Positions 13,009-23,581 of a stretch of 64,000 bases of DNA are shown here, one piece after another. The position numbers and the translations under genes were made by a program. Origin of the DNA: Cladophialophora immunda (Eukaryota; Ascomycota; Eurotiomycetes; Chaetothyriales; Herpotrichiellaceae); the NCBI RefSeq assembly GCF_000835495.1, contig NW_015622544.1, positions 2,136,855 to 2,200,854 of the forward strand, given 5' to 3'. Each line of letters begins with the position of its first letter. The stretch's first letter is position 1. The notes under the pieces were generated by a model that ran no database searches, was not told where the DNA came from, and saw nothing but the letters and a program-made list of their open reading frames with translations.

Positions 13009-14481
13009 TCAAGACAGAAATACTCTTCTTGCACGTGCGACGTAACGGCGGCAAATCGGACATTTCAACCTACCATCGCCACCAACCCCGTCCAGCTGTT
13101 CCAGAAGGGAGCGAGGCCGCCGGACTCGTTCAAGGATCAGATCTGAGCACCAGCGACAAATGGCGACGTGCATGCAGGGCTCTAACAATGTGTCAACCTT
13201 CTGCTCACAACATATTCTGCAGGCGATATTAACAGTCATCTCCTGCGGCTCAAGCGATCGTGGCCGATGAAGCTGAGAGTCGATAGGATTGACCTGAGGG
13301 TGTGTATGAGGGTTGTCTTGCTCGCGCCCAGGCGCATCCGCTACTCGCAACGAGATTCCGAATCTTTCGAATAATTCTTGTTCGTCCCTTCGCCGCGGAT
13401 AATTCGCCATGGGACCGCCTCGCCATTCTGTATCCCCGTTCCGGGGCGGCCCAGTGCCCAGAATACTGGCCGAGACTTCTGTTTGCGTTTCTTGAACGCC
13501 TAAAGGCCCATGCTCAATAGATGATCTCTGCTCTTCCGCTTGTCTATAGCGATTCCAAGCTCGACCAAACATTGCGGAGATGGGACTCTGATAACTTTCG
13601 GACTCGATTTCCTCTCTTGTACCGAATGGATTTGTAAAATGGGCTATTCGCCCCCTTCTCGCGGTCGACGGGTCTGAATCACCATTTGGGTTCGGCTGGC
13701 GGACCGCGGTTCTCTGTGACCTGGGTTGCGGACGGCGCTCTCCCAGCTGGGTTGCATGGGGTAGCCTCGCTTCACGGGCCCGTCGAGACTGATTCATATC
13801 ATGTAGGGTTTCGTTCATTTGGGGCTCAGCCGATGTTCTGGGATCCCTGGGTTGTCCGGTGCCGCTGGGACTGTAGGTTGGGCCGAAGATAAGTGAAGTC
13901 CACTCACTGACAGTGGTTTGATGTCCATCGTTTACACCGTCAAAAGACCACGATTGCTGCTGGGAATTGGAGAGCAGGAAGGGATTGTGATGTGGACGGT
14001 CCATGTTGTCACTCGGTGGAACTGCGGGCTGGTCCGACAGAACTGTAGCATGGGGAATGGGAGGGTCTGAAGGGTCAGACGCAGGTGTTGTAGACTGTGA
14101 GTGTAGATTCCAGTAATCTTACGATGCAAATTAACAATATGTTAATGAGCGAGCGACTGAAAGTTGGAATTCGGTGATGCCGGCGATGATGACATGGTAT
14201 GAGCAGAAAGTAAAGGAACATGGTTGCTGCACGTACCACGACACTTCCAGCAGTAGCGTTGCCAGCGCCTGCCTTGAAGTCTCATGCCTTGGCCGTCAAT
14301 GTAGAGCGGGTAGGCAGTTGCCTGGGGTGGTGTCAGTAGAGGAATGGAGGCATCGGAAAGGGCAGAGAAACGGGGGTGGGAAATGGCATACGAGCGGTCT
14401 CTTGTCTGCGCAGGCGCAGCATCCAGGCACTGCGGTCAGAGCACAGCCGATAGCCGGCTTGTGTTCACACGTCTCTGCCAT
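13009..14481 (-). CDS. RING-type (C3HC4) putative E3 ubiquitin ligase
   Basis: The gene has three exons on the complement: about 14392-14481, 14237-14321 and 13009-14117, giving 427 residues. The long 3' exon alone would start at an internal ATG (14004). The two short upstream exons join in phase (introns 70 and 119 nt) and add a Cys-rich head followed by YPLYIDGQG and RYCWKCRDYW, a conserved-looking segment. The middle is low-complexity and polar. The C-terminus (about residues 355-427) is a RING finger: CRICCEQ, then LEPCMHVAICRWC, then CPICRRYV, with the Cys/His spacing of the IAP/MUL1-like C3HC4_3 class and a 24-residue insertion before the last pair. The RING class is expected to recruit an E2 enzyme; no membrane segment is visible. 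It is divergent from MID1 across about 540 bp. The RING assignment is firm, the substrate is unknown. Confidence 0.85.
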
Positions 14482-15019
14482 GGCGCAACGCGAGGGTAAT
14501 GTAGCCTTGTCGAAAGGGGCTTGGGAACAGTTCGAAAGCCCTAGGCTTATGCCTTTTGCCGACGGGACATGTATGCCTTGGAGTCTGCGGCCAAGTGGTC
14601 TGGCAATGGCCCTTCCTGTGCAATTGCTTGAGTCCTTGCTGGGGAAATCGTGAATACTCTACTCTAGCCCAAGGAGATGAGCACGACGGGTTACGGTGTA
14701 TGTTATGTGCCTACGTCTGTCGCTTCGTACCGGAACGGAACAAAAAGTCCCCCCAAGCGGGGTCTGCAAGGCTGGACAAGGCTGGACAAGGCTAGACGAG
14801 GCTCAGATCTGACCGATTCGTAACCTGCGCCTCCTCGACACAATTGTCCACATCCCAATGCTCAGTCTCGCTCACCATTCGTTGCACCTCCTGAAGTCAA
14901 GACTCCCTGCTGCCGCCGTTACATGCAGCTCTTTAGCACGCGCCACAATGTCCCTGTAATACTCGCTCACTGCCTCTCCTTCCCTCATCAAGCGCACCGA
15001 GTCGAAGCCGGCCTTCAAG
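14482..15019. promoter_or_regulatory. Shared promoter region, RING gene / MID1
   Basis: This 538-bp interval separates the divergent starts of the RING gene (minus) and MID1 (plus). It holds a 10-nt tandem repeat at 14771-14803. It also holds an upstream ATG at 14923 whose 73-codon frame overlaps the MID1 start out of frame. Confidence 0.5.
14771..14803 (+). repeat. Short tandem repeat, 10-nt unit, about 3.3 copies
   Basis: The unit GCTGGACAAG occurs twice exactly, once as GCTAGACGAG, and then as a partial copy. It lies about 220 bp upstream of the MID1 start codon. Confidence 0.8.
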
Positions 15020-16888
15020 ATGCCGCCTATCAAGTTGACCCCTTTACAAGCAAGGTTTACAGCATGTCTCTCGGCCTCTGTCGTCCTGTTGCTATTATAC
15101 CTAACTTTGACAAAACCATCCTTCGCTTATGCCCTGGAGGCTGACTCCTCTCGGATATCTTCTGAAGACCACAATTTTTACGTTATACCAGACGAGAACG
15201 ATAGGGAAGAGACGGAGGAGCATAGAATAACAAACCGCGCTGAGGTTGGAGTCTCGGCGCTTGCCAACAACGACCCTGCGAACAGTAACATTGAGGTGGG
15301 CGAGACCCAGAACTGGGTGTTTCCAAAGGATGCAATTGATGGTCCCCACGGGACGCCTGGGGTTGGTCTGCCAGGCGAAAAGCTAGAGGAATCAGAGTTA
15401 CTGCCGGAACAACACGAACTCAGAAGGAGGCAGGCAGGAAGCAGAGTCTACATTACTCTCAACACTTGTCTGCAGCCCTCACCCAATACGACCAATGCGG
15501 TACCTCCACAATTGCAGATGTACATCTCCATGTCCGAGTCGAACCAGAAACCAGGTCCGGGATCCAGTGACCCCGATCAACAGACCCTTACAGTTGATGG
15601 AGGGTATGCGATCTTTGAGGCGGACGCTGACAGTGACGTGTACGTGGGAATATCTGCGCCCAACACCACGGAATTCTCGGGCATCTGGAATTACAATATC
15701 GCGGCATCGATCGATGCGCCTTTCTACGGCTTCAAGGACCCAGAAGTGAAGAATCTGTATTTCGTCGATGGGGACAACCATGCAGCCCTTTTGATTACAA
15801 ATGATACCACACAAGCTCTTCCCAATCAGACTGTCTATCAAGAATGGATGAAGCTAAGTCCTCCGTGGGGTGTCTTCGCTTCGAATCAGAAAGAACGGGC
15901 AATTCTTGGAGTCCAGAAATCGTTCTGCGGCTTGAAAAACAACGCCCAGCTGGCCGCGAATATCGATAACATCGCCAACCAAAATGTCGCCCAAATGACC
16001 AACCGAGGCTTGGGCGGCAAGCCAAAAGAGCAGTTCTACATTACGGGTCTGAACTCGACCTCGAAATACTGGGGTATGCTTGTCATGCAGGGGAACTCGA
16101 CAGACTCGGGCGCCGGCGTGGTTGGAGGCGGTGGCACCGTCTGGGCAGCTATGGAATTCGAGACCAAGACCGAAAACAACTGTGCCCTGATGTACAACCT
16201 CTCGTTCTGTTCCGAAGTGGCCTATGCCGTTCCCACCAACCCGGACAAATTCTCGCCAGAGACCGGTCTCCCGGATTTGGCGGCACTGTACGATTCCCAC
16301 GCGGCGCAAATGTACCAATACTTCAACTACTCCTTGCAACAAATCCCTTGTAACACAACCTCCAGCGCTCAATACTCTCTCGCCCGCAACTGCGACGACT
16401 GCGCCCGGGCATACAAACAATGGCTCTGCGCCGTGACCATTCCCCGTTGCGCCGACTTCTCGAGCTCGGCTTCCTTTCTCAAGCCCCGGAACTTGGGGCA
16501 GCCGTTCATCAATGGCTCGAGCATCTCATCTGACCCGTCACAGTTCAACGTCAACCAAGCCCTGCTCGATGCCGTCGCCACGAACTCTTCCCGGAACCCG
16601 CTCATCGACACGTCCATCCAACCGGGACCGTACAAGGAAGTCCTGCCCTGCGAAGACCTGTGTTACGACCTCGTGCAGAGCTGTCCCGCGAGCCTGGGAT
16701 TCGCGTGTCCACTGCGGGGCAAGGGCCTGGAGGATAGCTACGGCAGACGAGTCAACGAGTCGGAAGGGGTCATCAGTTGCAGCTATTTGGGCGCGGCGTA
16801 TTATCTGAGCGGGAGCACGGTTTTGCACCCGAGCGTGTATAGCATGGCGTTGTTGGTGTTTGTCCTGGGATTAGGGAACATGCTCTAG
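15020..16888 (+). CDS. mid1: MID1 stretch-activated Ca2+ channel subunit
   Basis: One exon encodes 622 residues. Mid1 is the extracellular regulatory partner of the Cch1 channel and mediates high-affinity calcium uptake during mating, hyphal growth and cell-wall stress. Residues 1-37 form a signal peptide or anchor (hydrophobic core SASVVLLLLYLTLTK). The ectodomain carries many N-glycosylation sites (NTT, NDT, NQT, NST, NYS, NSS, NES). The C-terminal third (about 440-600) has the family's Cys-rich region, including CDDCARAYKQWLCAVTIPRC and CEDLCYDLVQSCP. The last 20 residues are hydrophobic (YSMALLVFVLGLGNML), compatible with a GPI-type signal or membrane helix. Length fits the family. The start at 15020 directly precedes the signal sequence. 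An out-of-frame upstream ATG at 14923 overlaps this start and could lower translation. Confidence 0.93.
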   Translation: MPPIKLTPLQARFTACLSASVVLLLLYLTLTKPSFAYALEADSSRISSEDHNFYVIPDENDREETEEHRITNRAEVGVSALANNDPANSNIEVGETQNWVFPKDAIDGPHGTPGVGLPGEKLEESELLPEQHELRRRQAGSRVYITLNTCLQPSPNTTNAVPPQLQMYISMSESNQKPGPGSSDPDQQTLTVDGGYAIFEADADSDVYVGISAPNTTEFSGIWNYNIAASIDAPFYGFKDPEVKNLYFVDGDNHAALLITNDTTQALPNQTVYQEWMKLSPPWGVFASNQKERAILGVQKSFCGLKNNAQLAANIDNIANQNVAQMTNRGLGGKPKEQFYITGLNSTSKYWGMLVMQGNSTDSGAGVVGGGGTVWAAMEFETKTENNCALMYNLSFCSEVAYAVPTNPDKFSPETGLPDLAALYDSHAAQMYQYFNYSLQQIPCNTTSSAQYSLARNCDDCARAYKQWLCAVTIPRCADFSSSASFLKPRNLGQPFINGSSISSDPSQFNVNQALLDAVATNSSRNPLIDTSIQPGPYKEVLPCEDLCYDLVQSCPASLGFACPLRGKGLEDSYGRRVNESEGVISCSYLGAAYYLSGSTVLHPSVYSMALLVFVLGLGNML

Positions 16889-17432
16889 AAACGGCTCTAG
16901 AGAGCGTCCCGAGTTTACGAATACAAGGACCGGTTTTTTTGCACAAGTCATTCATTCACGGTGCTGTGTTTTCCTCCATCCCGGAAAAGAAACATTCCAT
17001 CTATTCTGTCTCTGTCTGTCTGCTTTGTCGAATGGCTCGCCCCTTGCCGACGGCGACGGCTTGTTTCGGTCTCCCATGCATGGCCTCCTTCAGTGCATTG
17101 TGTGCAATCCACCCGCAGCGCTGCACATTGGTATGTGGAAAAGAGGACTCTCAGGCGTGGACGCCTCTTTCCCACCGTAGAACCTCGCCTGGTGATTTCG
17201 ACAGACAATGCTTTCTCGTCGGAGACTTGGAAAGGGGGCAGTTCGGACGGAATAGACTAAACGTCTAAGGAGCGCAAATGTTCTGCTCATTCGTAGTCAT
17301 GTTATTTGGTCTATTGGACGTGGGGGAGAGGGCCTAAGGATGGCTTAGTTTACTTCACGCACACACGCCGCACACTCTGTATCTGTAGGTGCGCAGAGGG
17401 AGCCACTCTTATAGAGAGGGAACATCAAAGAG
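16889..17432. other. Convergent intergenic region, MID1 / ESS-2
   Basis: MID1 (plus) and ESS-2 (minus) end here, so this 544-bp interval should hold both sets of 3' processing signals. No gene is seen. Confidence 0.55.
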
Positions 17433-18899
17433 TCACTTCCCAGCGTGCCTCCTCCGCGGCGTCCGTCCAGGAGTCCACATCTCCTTCGCGTCGACGCCGT
17501 CCGCTCCCACCCCAAGTTCCAGGCCAGTTCTCACGGGTGTCTTCCCGCCCAGCTTCGCCATCAGCCGTCTTGCCGCGGGGGTCATGTTTCCCGCTGCTGC
17601 TGCTGCTGCCGCCGCCGTCGAGGGCGTCTTCACACCGGCCCCAAACACAGAACTGGGCGTTTTGACCGTCTCCCGCTCCTTGTCCCGCTTCTTCCTCGCC
17701 TGCTTCTCCAACATCCTCAGATGCAGATCCTCGCGTTTGCGGATCTCGCCGATCTTGAACGGGTTGGGCGTGCCGTCGCCGACCTGCCCGGCCAGGAGAT
17801 CGCGGTAACTGGGAGCCGATGGGTCCGCGGCGGACGGCAGGTTTTCGGGCTCGTCTTCCTCGACGAATGCGTAGCCGTTGACACGCGGAGTCTCGCTTCC
17901 CGGGAAGTCGGTCGTGGTCGCCAGATCGCTACCCTCCCGCTGTCTCTTGTGCGCGGTCCGTTGCTCAATGATGTCCGTGTTGAGCGACGGTGAAGGAGGG
18001 ACCGGACCAGGTTCGTCGACGTATTGCATCGGCGGAAATCGTGTATTTGCGTGAACCACTTGCTTGGGGCCGGCCTTGGAGTTTTGCTCCTTGACTTCCT
18101 GCACGGTTTGGACCCCGTCTTCGTCTACGGAGGTCACATTGAACATGAAGCTGTTGTCGGGACGCTTGATTTTCCAAGCGTCGGGTCTCGCAAGACGGGC
18201 GTCTGTCGCTCCTGAGGTCATAGGGATCATGGCTTTTCCCGCCGCTTCATTTTCTTCGCGCTCCTTGAGGAGTCGGGCCTCCCGGGCGCGGTGCGCGATT
18301 TGCCTTGCAGAGGGGAGTCGCTGATCCTGGGTCCAGAGGTGGGCGTGCTTTTCGCGGCGTTTTTGGTTTTGTGTGTCAAGGAGAGCGTTGAAGGACTCAT
18401 TGTCCTCCGACGTGTACTTCGCCTGGAAAGAACCCAGCGAGAATCTCGCTGTATCCAACTGCTTTTGCCGCTCCTCCTCTTCCTCAACTTCGGTCCCAGC
18501 GACCGTCACGGGTGTCTCGCTCCCCGTATATCCCACTGGCGTATCTCCCACTGTTCGGGGCGTTGCTGAAGGGGTCCTGTCGAATCGAGTGTTCCGCGCT
18601 GACCTTCTCTTGCTGCCCGTTGCGGGCGCTGCCACCTGTCTCAATTTCTGCGCTGCCTCCACAATCCAAGACTCGTTTCCAGAGTCTAACGCAGCTAAGT
18701 AGTCATGCTGCGCCTGGCTTTCGAGCAGGCCGGGGAAGTAGTCGCGCGCAATGATGTCGGACAGCGCCTTTGTATATTCGTCCTCGTCCAGAACTTTTGG
18801 TGGTCTTTTTATCCGCTTGAGAGGTGGCGGGGGCATAAGAGCAACATCGTCCACCGATGACCGTCGTATAAGGGCTTGACTCGCTTGTGAGGAAGCCAT
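17433..18899 (-). CDS. ESS-2/DGCR14-family spliceosome-associated protein
   Basis: A single exon encodes 488 residues from the ATG at 18899 (MASSQASQAL). A further in-frame ATG at 19007 would add 36 poorly conserved-looking residues, so the shorter start is preferred. The family (Es2/DGCR14, Bis1 in fission yeast) comprises nuclear proteins associated with the spliceosomal C complex. Hallmarks visible are the N-terminal RPPKVLDEDEYTKALSDII followed by RDYFPGL, the block FNALLDTQNQKRREKHAHLW in the middle, and the C-terminal segment TPNPFKIGEIRKREDLHLRM. A short poly-Ala run (GCN repeats near 17600) precedes a basic C-terminus. Family assignment is firm from the order of these motifs. The gene lies head-to-tail upstream of nothing shared and is convergent with MID1. 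Confidence 0.9.
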   Translation of the reverse strand: MASSQASQALIRRSSVDDVALMPPPPLKRIKRPPKVLDEDEYTKALSDIIARDYFPGLLESQAQHDYLAALDSGNESWIVEAAQKLRQVAAPATGSKRRSARNTRFDRTPSATPRTVGDTPVGYTGSETPVTVAGTEVEEEEERQKQLDTARFSLGSFQAKYTSEDNESFNALLDTQNQKRREKHAHLWTQDQRLPSARQIAHRAREARLLKEREENEAAGKAMIPMTSGATDARLARPDAWKIKRPDNSFMFNVTSVDEDGVQTVQEVKEQNSKAGPKQVVHANTRFPPMQYVDEPGPVPPSPSLNTDIIEQRTAHKRQREGSDLATTTDFPGSETPRVNGYAFVEEDEPENLPSAADPSAPSYRDLLAGQVGDGTPNPFKIGEIRKREDLHLRMLEKQARKKRDKERETVKTPSSVFGAGVKTPSTAAAAAAAAGNMTPAARRLMAKLGGKTPVRTGLELGVGADGVDAKEMWTPGRTPRRRHAGK

Positions 18900-19441
18900 G
18901 AAGTCCTGGCCTGAAGGCAGGTCTGATAGACACTTTATATGCGGCAAGACGAGACATTTACTTGAGGTATCATGCAGTAGGCAGCCACTGGTGGTGGACG
19001 ACCGCATGCTTAAATGACTCGATACATGTGACGTTATTTATCGATCGCGAGTCATAACCCAGCCTTGCCAAGAATGCTCATGCCCCTTTCTGTTCCCTTG
19101 GACGAGGCTGGAGCTCATCCATCTACATGACTCTGCTCGATGACCGAATTCGAGCATTGGACGTATCCGGGTTGACTCCTACCTCACATCCACCCCGATA
19201 CGATCAATGGTCTTCTGATCCACCCATTTACTTGATTAACGGAATAGAAGTGACCGTGATGTTATACATTGTAGAAACCTGGTAATCCCACCAGCTAAGG
19301 CAAAGGCTCTTCAATACTCACGGGGAAATCACACCAGAAGCAATGATATCAAAGCACACTTTTGCTGAGCGGCGCCCATTCAACTTCCCTGCTTCCTATG
19401 CAGGAGGGATGAGAGATCATGAACTTGCAAGGCCCTGACGC
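18900..19441. other. Intergenic region, ESS-2 5' / CTR9 3'
   Basis: Both flanking genes are on the minus strand. The left part should carry the ESS-2 promoter and the right part the CTR9 3' end. No gene is seen in these 542 bp. Confidence 0.5.
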
Positions 19442-22400
19442 CTACTCATCATCATCACCTCCCAAACCGACTTCGGCAGAAGCCCTCGTTGCGTCCGCAT
19501 GACCATTGGCGCCTGCATTGAAGGTCTCTTCCTCACCCTCATCCTCATCCTCATCCTCGTCATCGTCATCGGCAATTGTCCGCAGTTGCTTGCGTTGTCT
19601 AGGGGGCGGTTTCGTTTGAACTCGGTCCTCGTCGCCGTCCGGCTCATCACGTAAACCTTCCATCTCTTCATCCTTATCTGGGACTTCGGATGTCGGAGAC
19701 TCGGCGGTGGCTTCTTCCGGGGTCGCAACTGCACTGGCCTCGTCGTCTAATTCAGAATCTGAGTCCACTACCACAGCTGCGGACTTGAATTTGTCACTCT
19801 TTCGCCGTGGTGTTTCTCTGGCAGCACTCTTTCTCTCCAGTCTTCTCTTCTTCTTCTTGGGCATTTCAGCCGGAGCTTCGTTGTCCGTGCCACTCATTGG
19901 AGTCCGCGAAACACTTCTTTCGCTCTTTCCATCTTCGTCATCTTCAATGAATCCATCTTCATCGTCTCGCTTCTTCCGCTTGCCCCCGGCCTTAGGCTTC
20001 TTCTTCCGTCTTACGCGTTCCCCAGTTTCCTCATCGTCCGTGTACTCGGCAGCTTCTCTTGCTGCTGCTTCGGCGCGAATCTGCTCAGCAATTCTCTCCG
20101 TCTCTTCCACAATCTTTCGCCGTTCTTCTGCAATCCTCTGTGCGCGTTCCTCTTCCTCTTGTCTGCGCCTTCTTGCTGCTTCCTCGCGTTTTCGCAGCTC
20201 CTCCTGCCGTCTCTCCTTTGCTTCCTTTAATTTTGTGGCGTTCTCATTCTCATAGGCGGCTTGTCTCACGCGCTGGCGCTCTAGTTGATTCCTCATGGTA
20301 TTTTTGCCCATAGCGGCACGCTGCTCAAGTGCTGTCCGGGGATATGGCGGTTGCTTATGCCTAGCAACCTGTTCAAAGGTATCGATGGCCTGTTCAAGCC
20401 CGGCGATGGCGGCATCCACATCCTCAAGCGTTCGATCCGTCTCCTTGGCTTGGTTCACATGTTGTGCAATTTGGAACTGAATGAATGCCACATTAAACTG
20501 CAAATGAGGAGACTCGGGTTGGGTGGCCAGAGCGCGCTTCATGTAATCGAGAGCCGTGTTGAGAGCAGGGATGGATCTATCGGCCTTGCCTTTCAAAAGC
20601 CATGCTCTTGACAAGCACGCCAATAACTGGGCGTTTTCGCTCTTGCCATCCTTCCTCAGCGCAATTTCGTAATTGTCGATGCCGCGTTGATACTGCCGCA
20701 GTTCCGTCATCACATGGCCCAAATTGGTGTTGACCGAGGAGTCTCGGAGAGTGTCTTTGACCTTTGTGAATATCTGTAGAGCATCAGAATATGCTTTTTT
20801 GTCATCGCAGAGAGCGATCGCAACTCCCTGCGCAGCATAAGCGTTCTTAGGGTCTAGTTGTAGCGCTTTGTCAAAGAACTCGTATGCTTTGGCATACATC
20901 TTGCTCCGCTTTTCCTTTTCTTGATCCGTATTCCGGGGCATATCTCTTGCGATTGTCAGGTGAATGTTGCCCATACCAACAAGAGAGTAAAGGTCATGCT
21001 TGTCATAGCCCTGCAATGTGTGCTTGTAATGGCGATTCTCAGCATCTTCTGCAATGTTGGTCGTCTTCTTCTTGGCGCTATGGTGGTACCAGCCCATCAA
21101 AGCCCTGACTTCAGTGTTGCCGTAGTCATTCTGATAAATTGCGTGAATCTTTCGCGGTCCCTCGTCTCGCGGCGATGTTTCCAAGGCTATGAACGCGAGG
21201 CGGGCGGAAGCGTCTGTATAGTCGGCGTGTCTGGCAAGGAGACCCTCATAAACTTTCTGAGCCTCCTCCGTGAGTCCCAATGCTTCCAAAGTCCTGGCGA
21301 GGTTGTATGAAATCGTGGTCACCAAAGCATCAGTGTCGCTGTTGTCGACATCCTCTGCGTTGATTTTTTCTTCTTCCAGTGCCTTCTTTTCGGCCTCTTG
21401 CTTCTCGGTGAGTCTGACACAGGCATTGAGCGCAATCTGGAATGTCTCACGAGCTAGGGAGTACGACTCCTGCCCATACAGGAAGCACGCCATATTGTTC
21501 AGAAGCTGTGGGGGTAGGTTCTCGCGCAATTGAGCAATGTATGTTGCTTCCTCCTCACTCGGATCTGGCTTGTCTTCATCCGGAATTTTCTCCATTTGCA
21601 TTTGTTCGACCGTCTGAAGACATTTCAGGCTTTCGATTGGATTTTCAAGCTCATATAGACGCGCGAGGTAAAGCAGAACGGACTCGTCGGGCTTGTTCCG
21701 GGTCTTTTCATCCTTCCAGGTCTTTCGAACGTTCTCGAGTAATTGTATGGCCTTCCGCGCTGCGGTTGTCTTTTCGTCTTTGGTCGCTGTGCTCTGGGCT
21801 GAGAACGCTTCTTCAGCGTAAACGCAACCCAGTAATGTCATGGCCTCCACATGTCTGTTGAGCTGAGAAAGATTTTCGAGTCGAAACTTGGCACCCTGGA
21901 TATCCTGGGTCTGAATCATAATCTGAATGAGACCGTATTTCGCGGGGAAGTAGCCTCGATCCAAACCGCCTCGTGCCTGGTCCGATCTGTTGTAGTAGTC
22001 ATTTGCTTTGGACAAGTCACCTTTGTTGTGCTCCTTTCGAGCCAACAAATACCAGCCGTCACTGGCAATTGCGTTGATGTCAGTCTGTTCAATGGCCTTT
22101 CGCGCTAAAGGTTCCACCGTATCGTAGCGGCCAGTCAGGAGGAAATAACTAGCAAAAGTCGCACAGCTAAGCGGAAAGTTCTTGTCGATAGTGTAAGCTT
22201 TCTTCGTATGATCGATCATAGCCTTTTTGTAAAGAGCGTTGAACTGAGGGTCGGAAGCCGGGTATTTGGCGCTTTCGTGCAGATAGTACACACCCAGCAG
22301 AGCGTGTGCAATTTTTGACTCTGGGTTCAGTGCGAGCGATCGTTCCCAGGCCATCTTCGCCCGATCCTGGTACCCCAACTGCCACAGACAACAGCCAATG

Positions 22401-23179
22401 CCTATACGAGGATCGGGGTCTGTGAGTCCGGGCATTTTGGCGAGCACGTCTTGGTACACTTGTAATGCTGGACCATATTGCTTCTGCAAATATAATGTCC
22501 TGGCTCTTCCAATTGCTGCCATCATGTTGCGACCCTCGGAGGCTCGTAGCGCGTCATCGAAACACTTGAGCGCCTGCTTGAGGGATTCGGCTCTTTCAGC
22601 ATCTGACCCGGCTTTGGTTGACGCTTGCAAGGAAGCTCGAAGGAGGAAGAGAACGCCTCTAGTGAGATACAGCGGAGGGAAGGCAGGGTTGATTCGAAGG
22701 GCATCGTTGATCGAGGCGGTGGCTTCTCGGAGGTAATGATCCTTGGTCTTTGCATCGGAGGATTGTTGGTTTTCAGGTAATACTCTGGGCGCCTGTCTGC
22801 TCTTGAGAAGATTCAGCCAGGCCACGCATGCGAGCAGACTCAGACGTTCTTTGGGCCCGCTCCTCGACAGCGACCCCATGCCCTTGACCAAAATTTCGAT
22901 TGCGTGGTCATATTGCGCCTGTTTTGCGTATGCCAACGCAATTGTGATCCACAGATTTTTAGCCGCTTTCTCATTTTCCAAAAGTTGGCAGAGCTCCGTG
23001 GGGTCGTCAAGGAGATCCTCGAGATTGACTTCGACCGCCTCGTCGGCGTCAAGCCCGCCAGACACAGGAATATCGATCGCGGACGGGATGTCGGCGAAGC
23101 GTGACGCAGGTGTGATTCCCACTGCTCCTCCATTGAGGTTACTAGCAGCACTGCCATTTCGCACTGCTGTCGACGCCAT
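19442..23179 (-). CDS. ctr9: CTR9, TPR subunit of the Paf1 complex
   Basis: An uninterrupted 1245-codon frame starts at ATG 23179. Ctr9 is the scaffold of the Paf1 complex, which travels with RNA polymerase II and promotes histone H2B ubiquitylation and H3 methylation in the nucleus. The N-terminus contains the conserved VNLEDLLDDPTELCQLLE-type opening. A long array of tetratricopeptide repeats runs from about residue 80 to 900, for example AYAKQAQYDHAIEILVKGMG and NLGHVMTELRQYQRGIDNYE. Then comes a highly charged coiled-coil segment (about 980-1080, EERRKIVEETERIAEQIRAE) and an acidic/basic tail typical of the family. Length agrees with fungal Ctr9 proteins. No intron is needed. Codon use and integrity look normal. 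Confidence 0.95.
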   Translation of the reverse strand: MASTAVRNGSAASNLNGGAVGITPASRFADIPSAIDIPVSGGLDADEAVEVNLEDLLDDPTELCQLLENEKAAKNLWITIALAYAKQAQYDHAIEILVKGMGSLSRSGPKERLSLLACVAWLNLLKSRQAPRVLPENQQSSDAKTKDHYLREATASINDALRINPAFPPLYLTRGVLFLLRASLQASTKAGSDAERAESLKQALKCFDDALRASEGRNMMAAIGRARTLYLQKQYGPALQVYQDVLAKMPGLTDPDPRIGIGCCLWQLGYQDRAKMAWERSLALNPESKIAHALLGVYYLHESAKYPASDPQFNALYKKAMIDHTKKAYTIDKNFPLSCATFASYFLLTGRYDTVEPLARKAIEQTDINAIASDGWYLLARKEHNKGDLSKANDYYNRSDQARGGLDRGYFPAKYGLIQIMIQTQDIQGAKFRLENLSQLNRHVEAMTLLGCVYAEEAFSAQSTATKDEKTTAARKAIQLLENVRKTWKDEKTRNKPDESVLLYLARLYELENPIESLKCLQTVEQMQMEKIPDEDKPDPSEEEATYIAQLRENLPPQLLNNMACFLYGQESYSLARETFQIALNACVRLTEKQEAEKKALEEEKINAEDVDNSDTDALVTTISYNLARTLEALGLTEEAQKVYEGLLARHADYTDASARLAFIALETSPRDEGPRKIHAIYQNDYGNTEVRALMGWYHHSAKKKTTNIAEDAENRHYKHTLQGYDKHDLYSLVGMGNIHLTIARDMPRNTDQEKEKRSKMYAKAYEFFDKALQLDPKNAYAAQGVAIALCDDKKAYSDALQIFTKVKDTLRDSSVNTNLGHVMTELRQYQRGIDNYEIALRKDGKSENAQLLACLSRAWLLKGKADRSIPALNTALDYMKRALATQPESPHLQFNVAFIQFQIAQHVNQAKETDRTLEDVDAAIAGLEQAIDTFEQVARHKQPPYPRTALEQRAAMGKNTMRNQLERQRVRQAAYENENATKLKEAKERRQEELRKREEAARRRRQEEEERAQRIAEERRKIVEETERIAEQIRAEAAAREAAEYTDDEETGERVRRKKKPKAGGKRKKRDDEDGFIEDDEDGKSERSVSRTPMSGTDNEAPAEMPKKKKRRLERKSAARETPRRKSDKFKSAAVVVDSDSELDDEASAVATPEEATAESPTSEVPDKDEEMEGLRDEPDGDEDRVQTKPPPRQRKQLRTIADDDDEDEDEDEGEEETFNAGANGHADATRASAEVGLGGDDDE

Positions 23180-23581
23180 GTTGGCGGTGGTGGGAGATCA
23201 GTCGTGGGAGAGGAGAGAGGATGGAAGAGCGTAAGTCGATCAGCTCATGGCGAGGAAAATACGAGTGGGCAGTGACCAAGAAATTAAAAGAAGTCAAGCA
23301 ACACAAGGCGGTGTGTACTTTCGGCACGCCCCAACCTTTTGAAGAGAAGCGACCCTGTTGCAAATGTTCGCTGGTGATAATCTGTATTGTCTTTCACCTG
23401 CGGTGCGGGTGCATCTGAAAGTTCGCGGTTGCTCCTGCCGCCACGCTAAGAATTTCCGCCTCTGCGGCCTTCAGCCTTGCACCCAGCAGCCGCAGCTTCA
23501 GCCTTGCGCTGATGACGGCCCTGCGCCAACTAAAAGAATGATCAGGATTTTGTTTGGATTCTCATCGTGTCATTATCATTG
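23180..23581. other. Intergenic region, CTR9 5' / channel gene 3'
   Basis: These 402 bp contain the CTR9 promoter and leader and the downstream region of the CSC1-like gene, both on the minus strand. No gene is seen. Confidence 0.5.

Noticed and set aside
14526..14542. GTTCGAA resembling a tRNA B box
   Set aside because: No matching A box or cloverleaf arms are found nearby on either strand.
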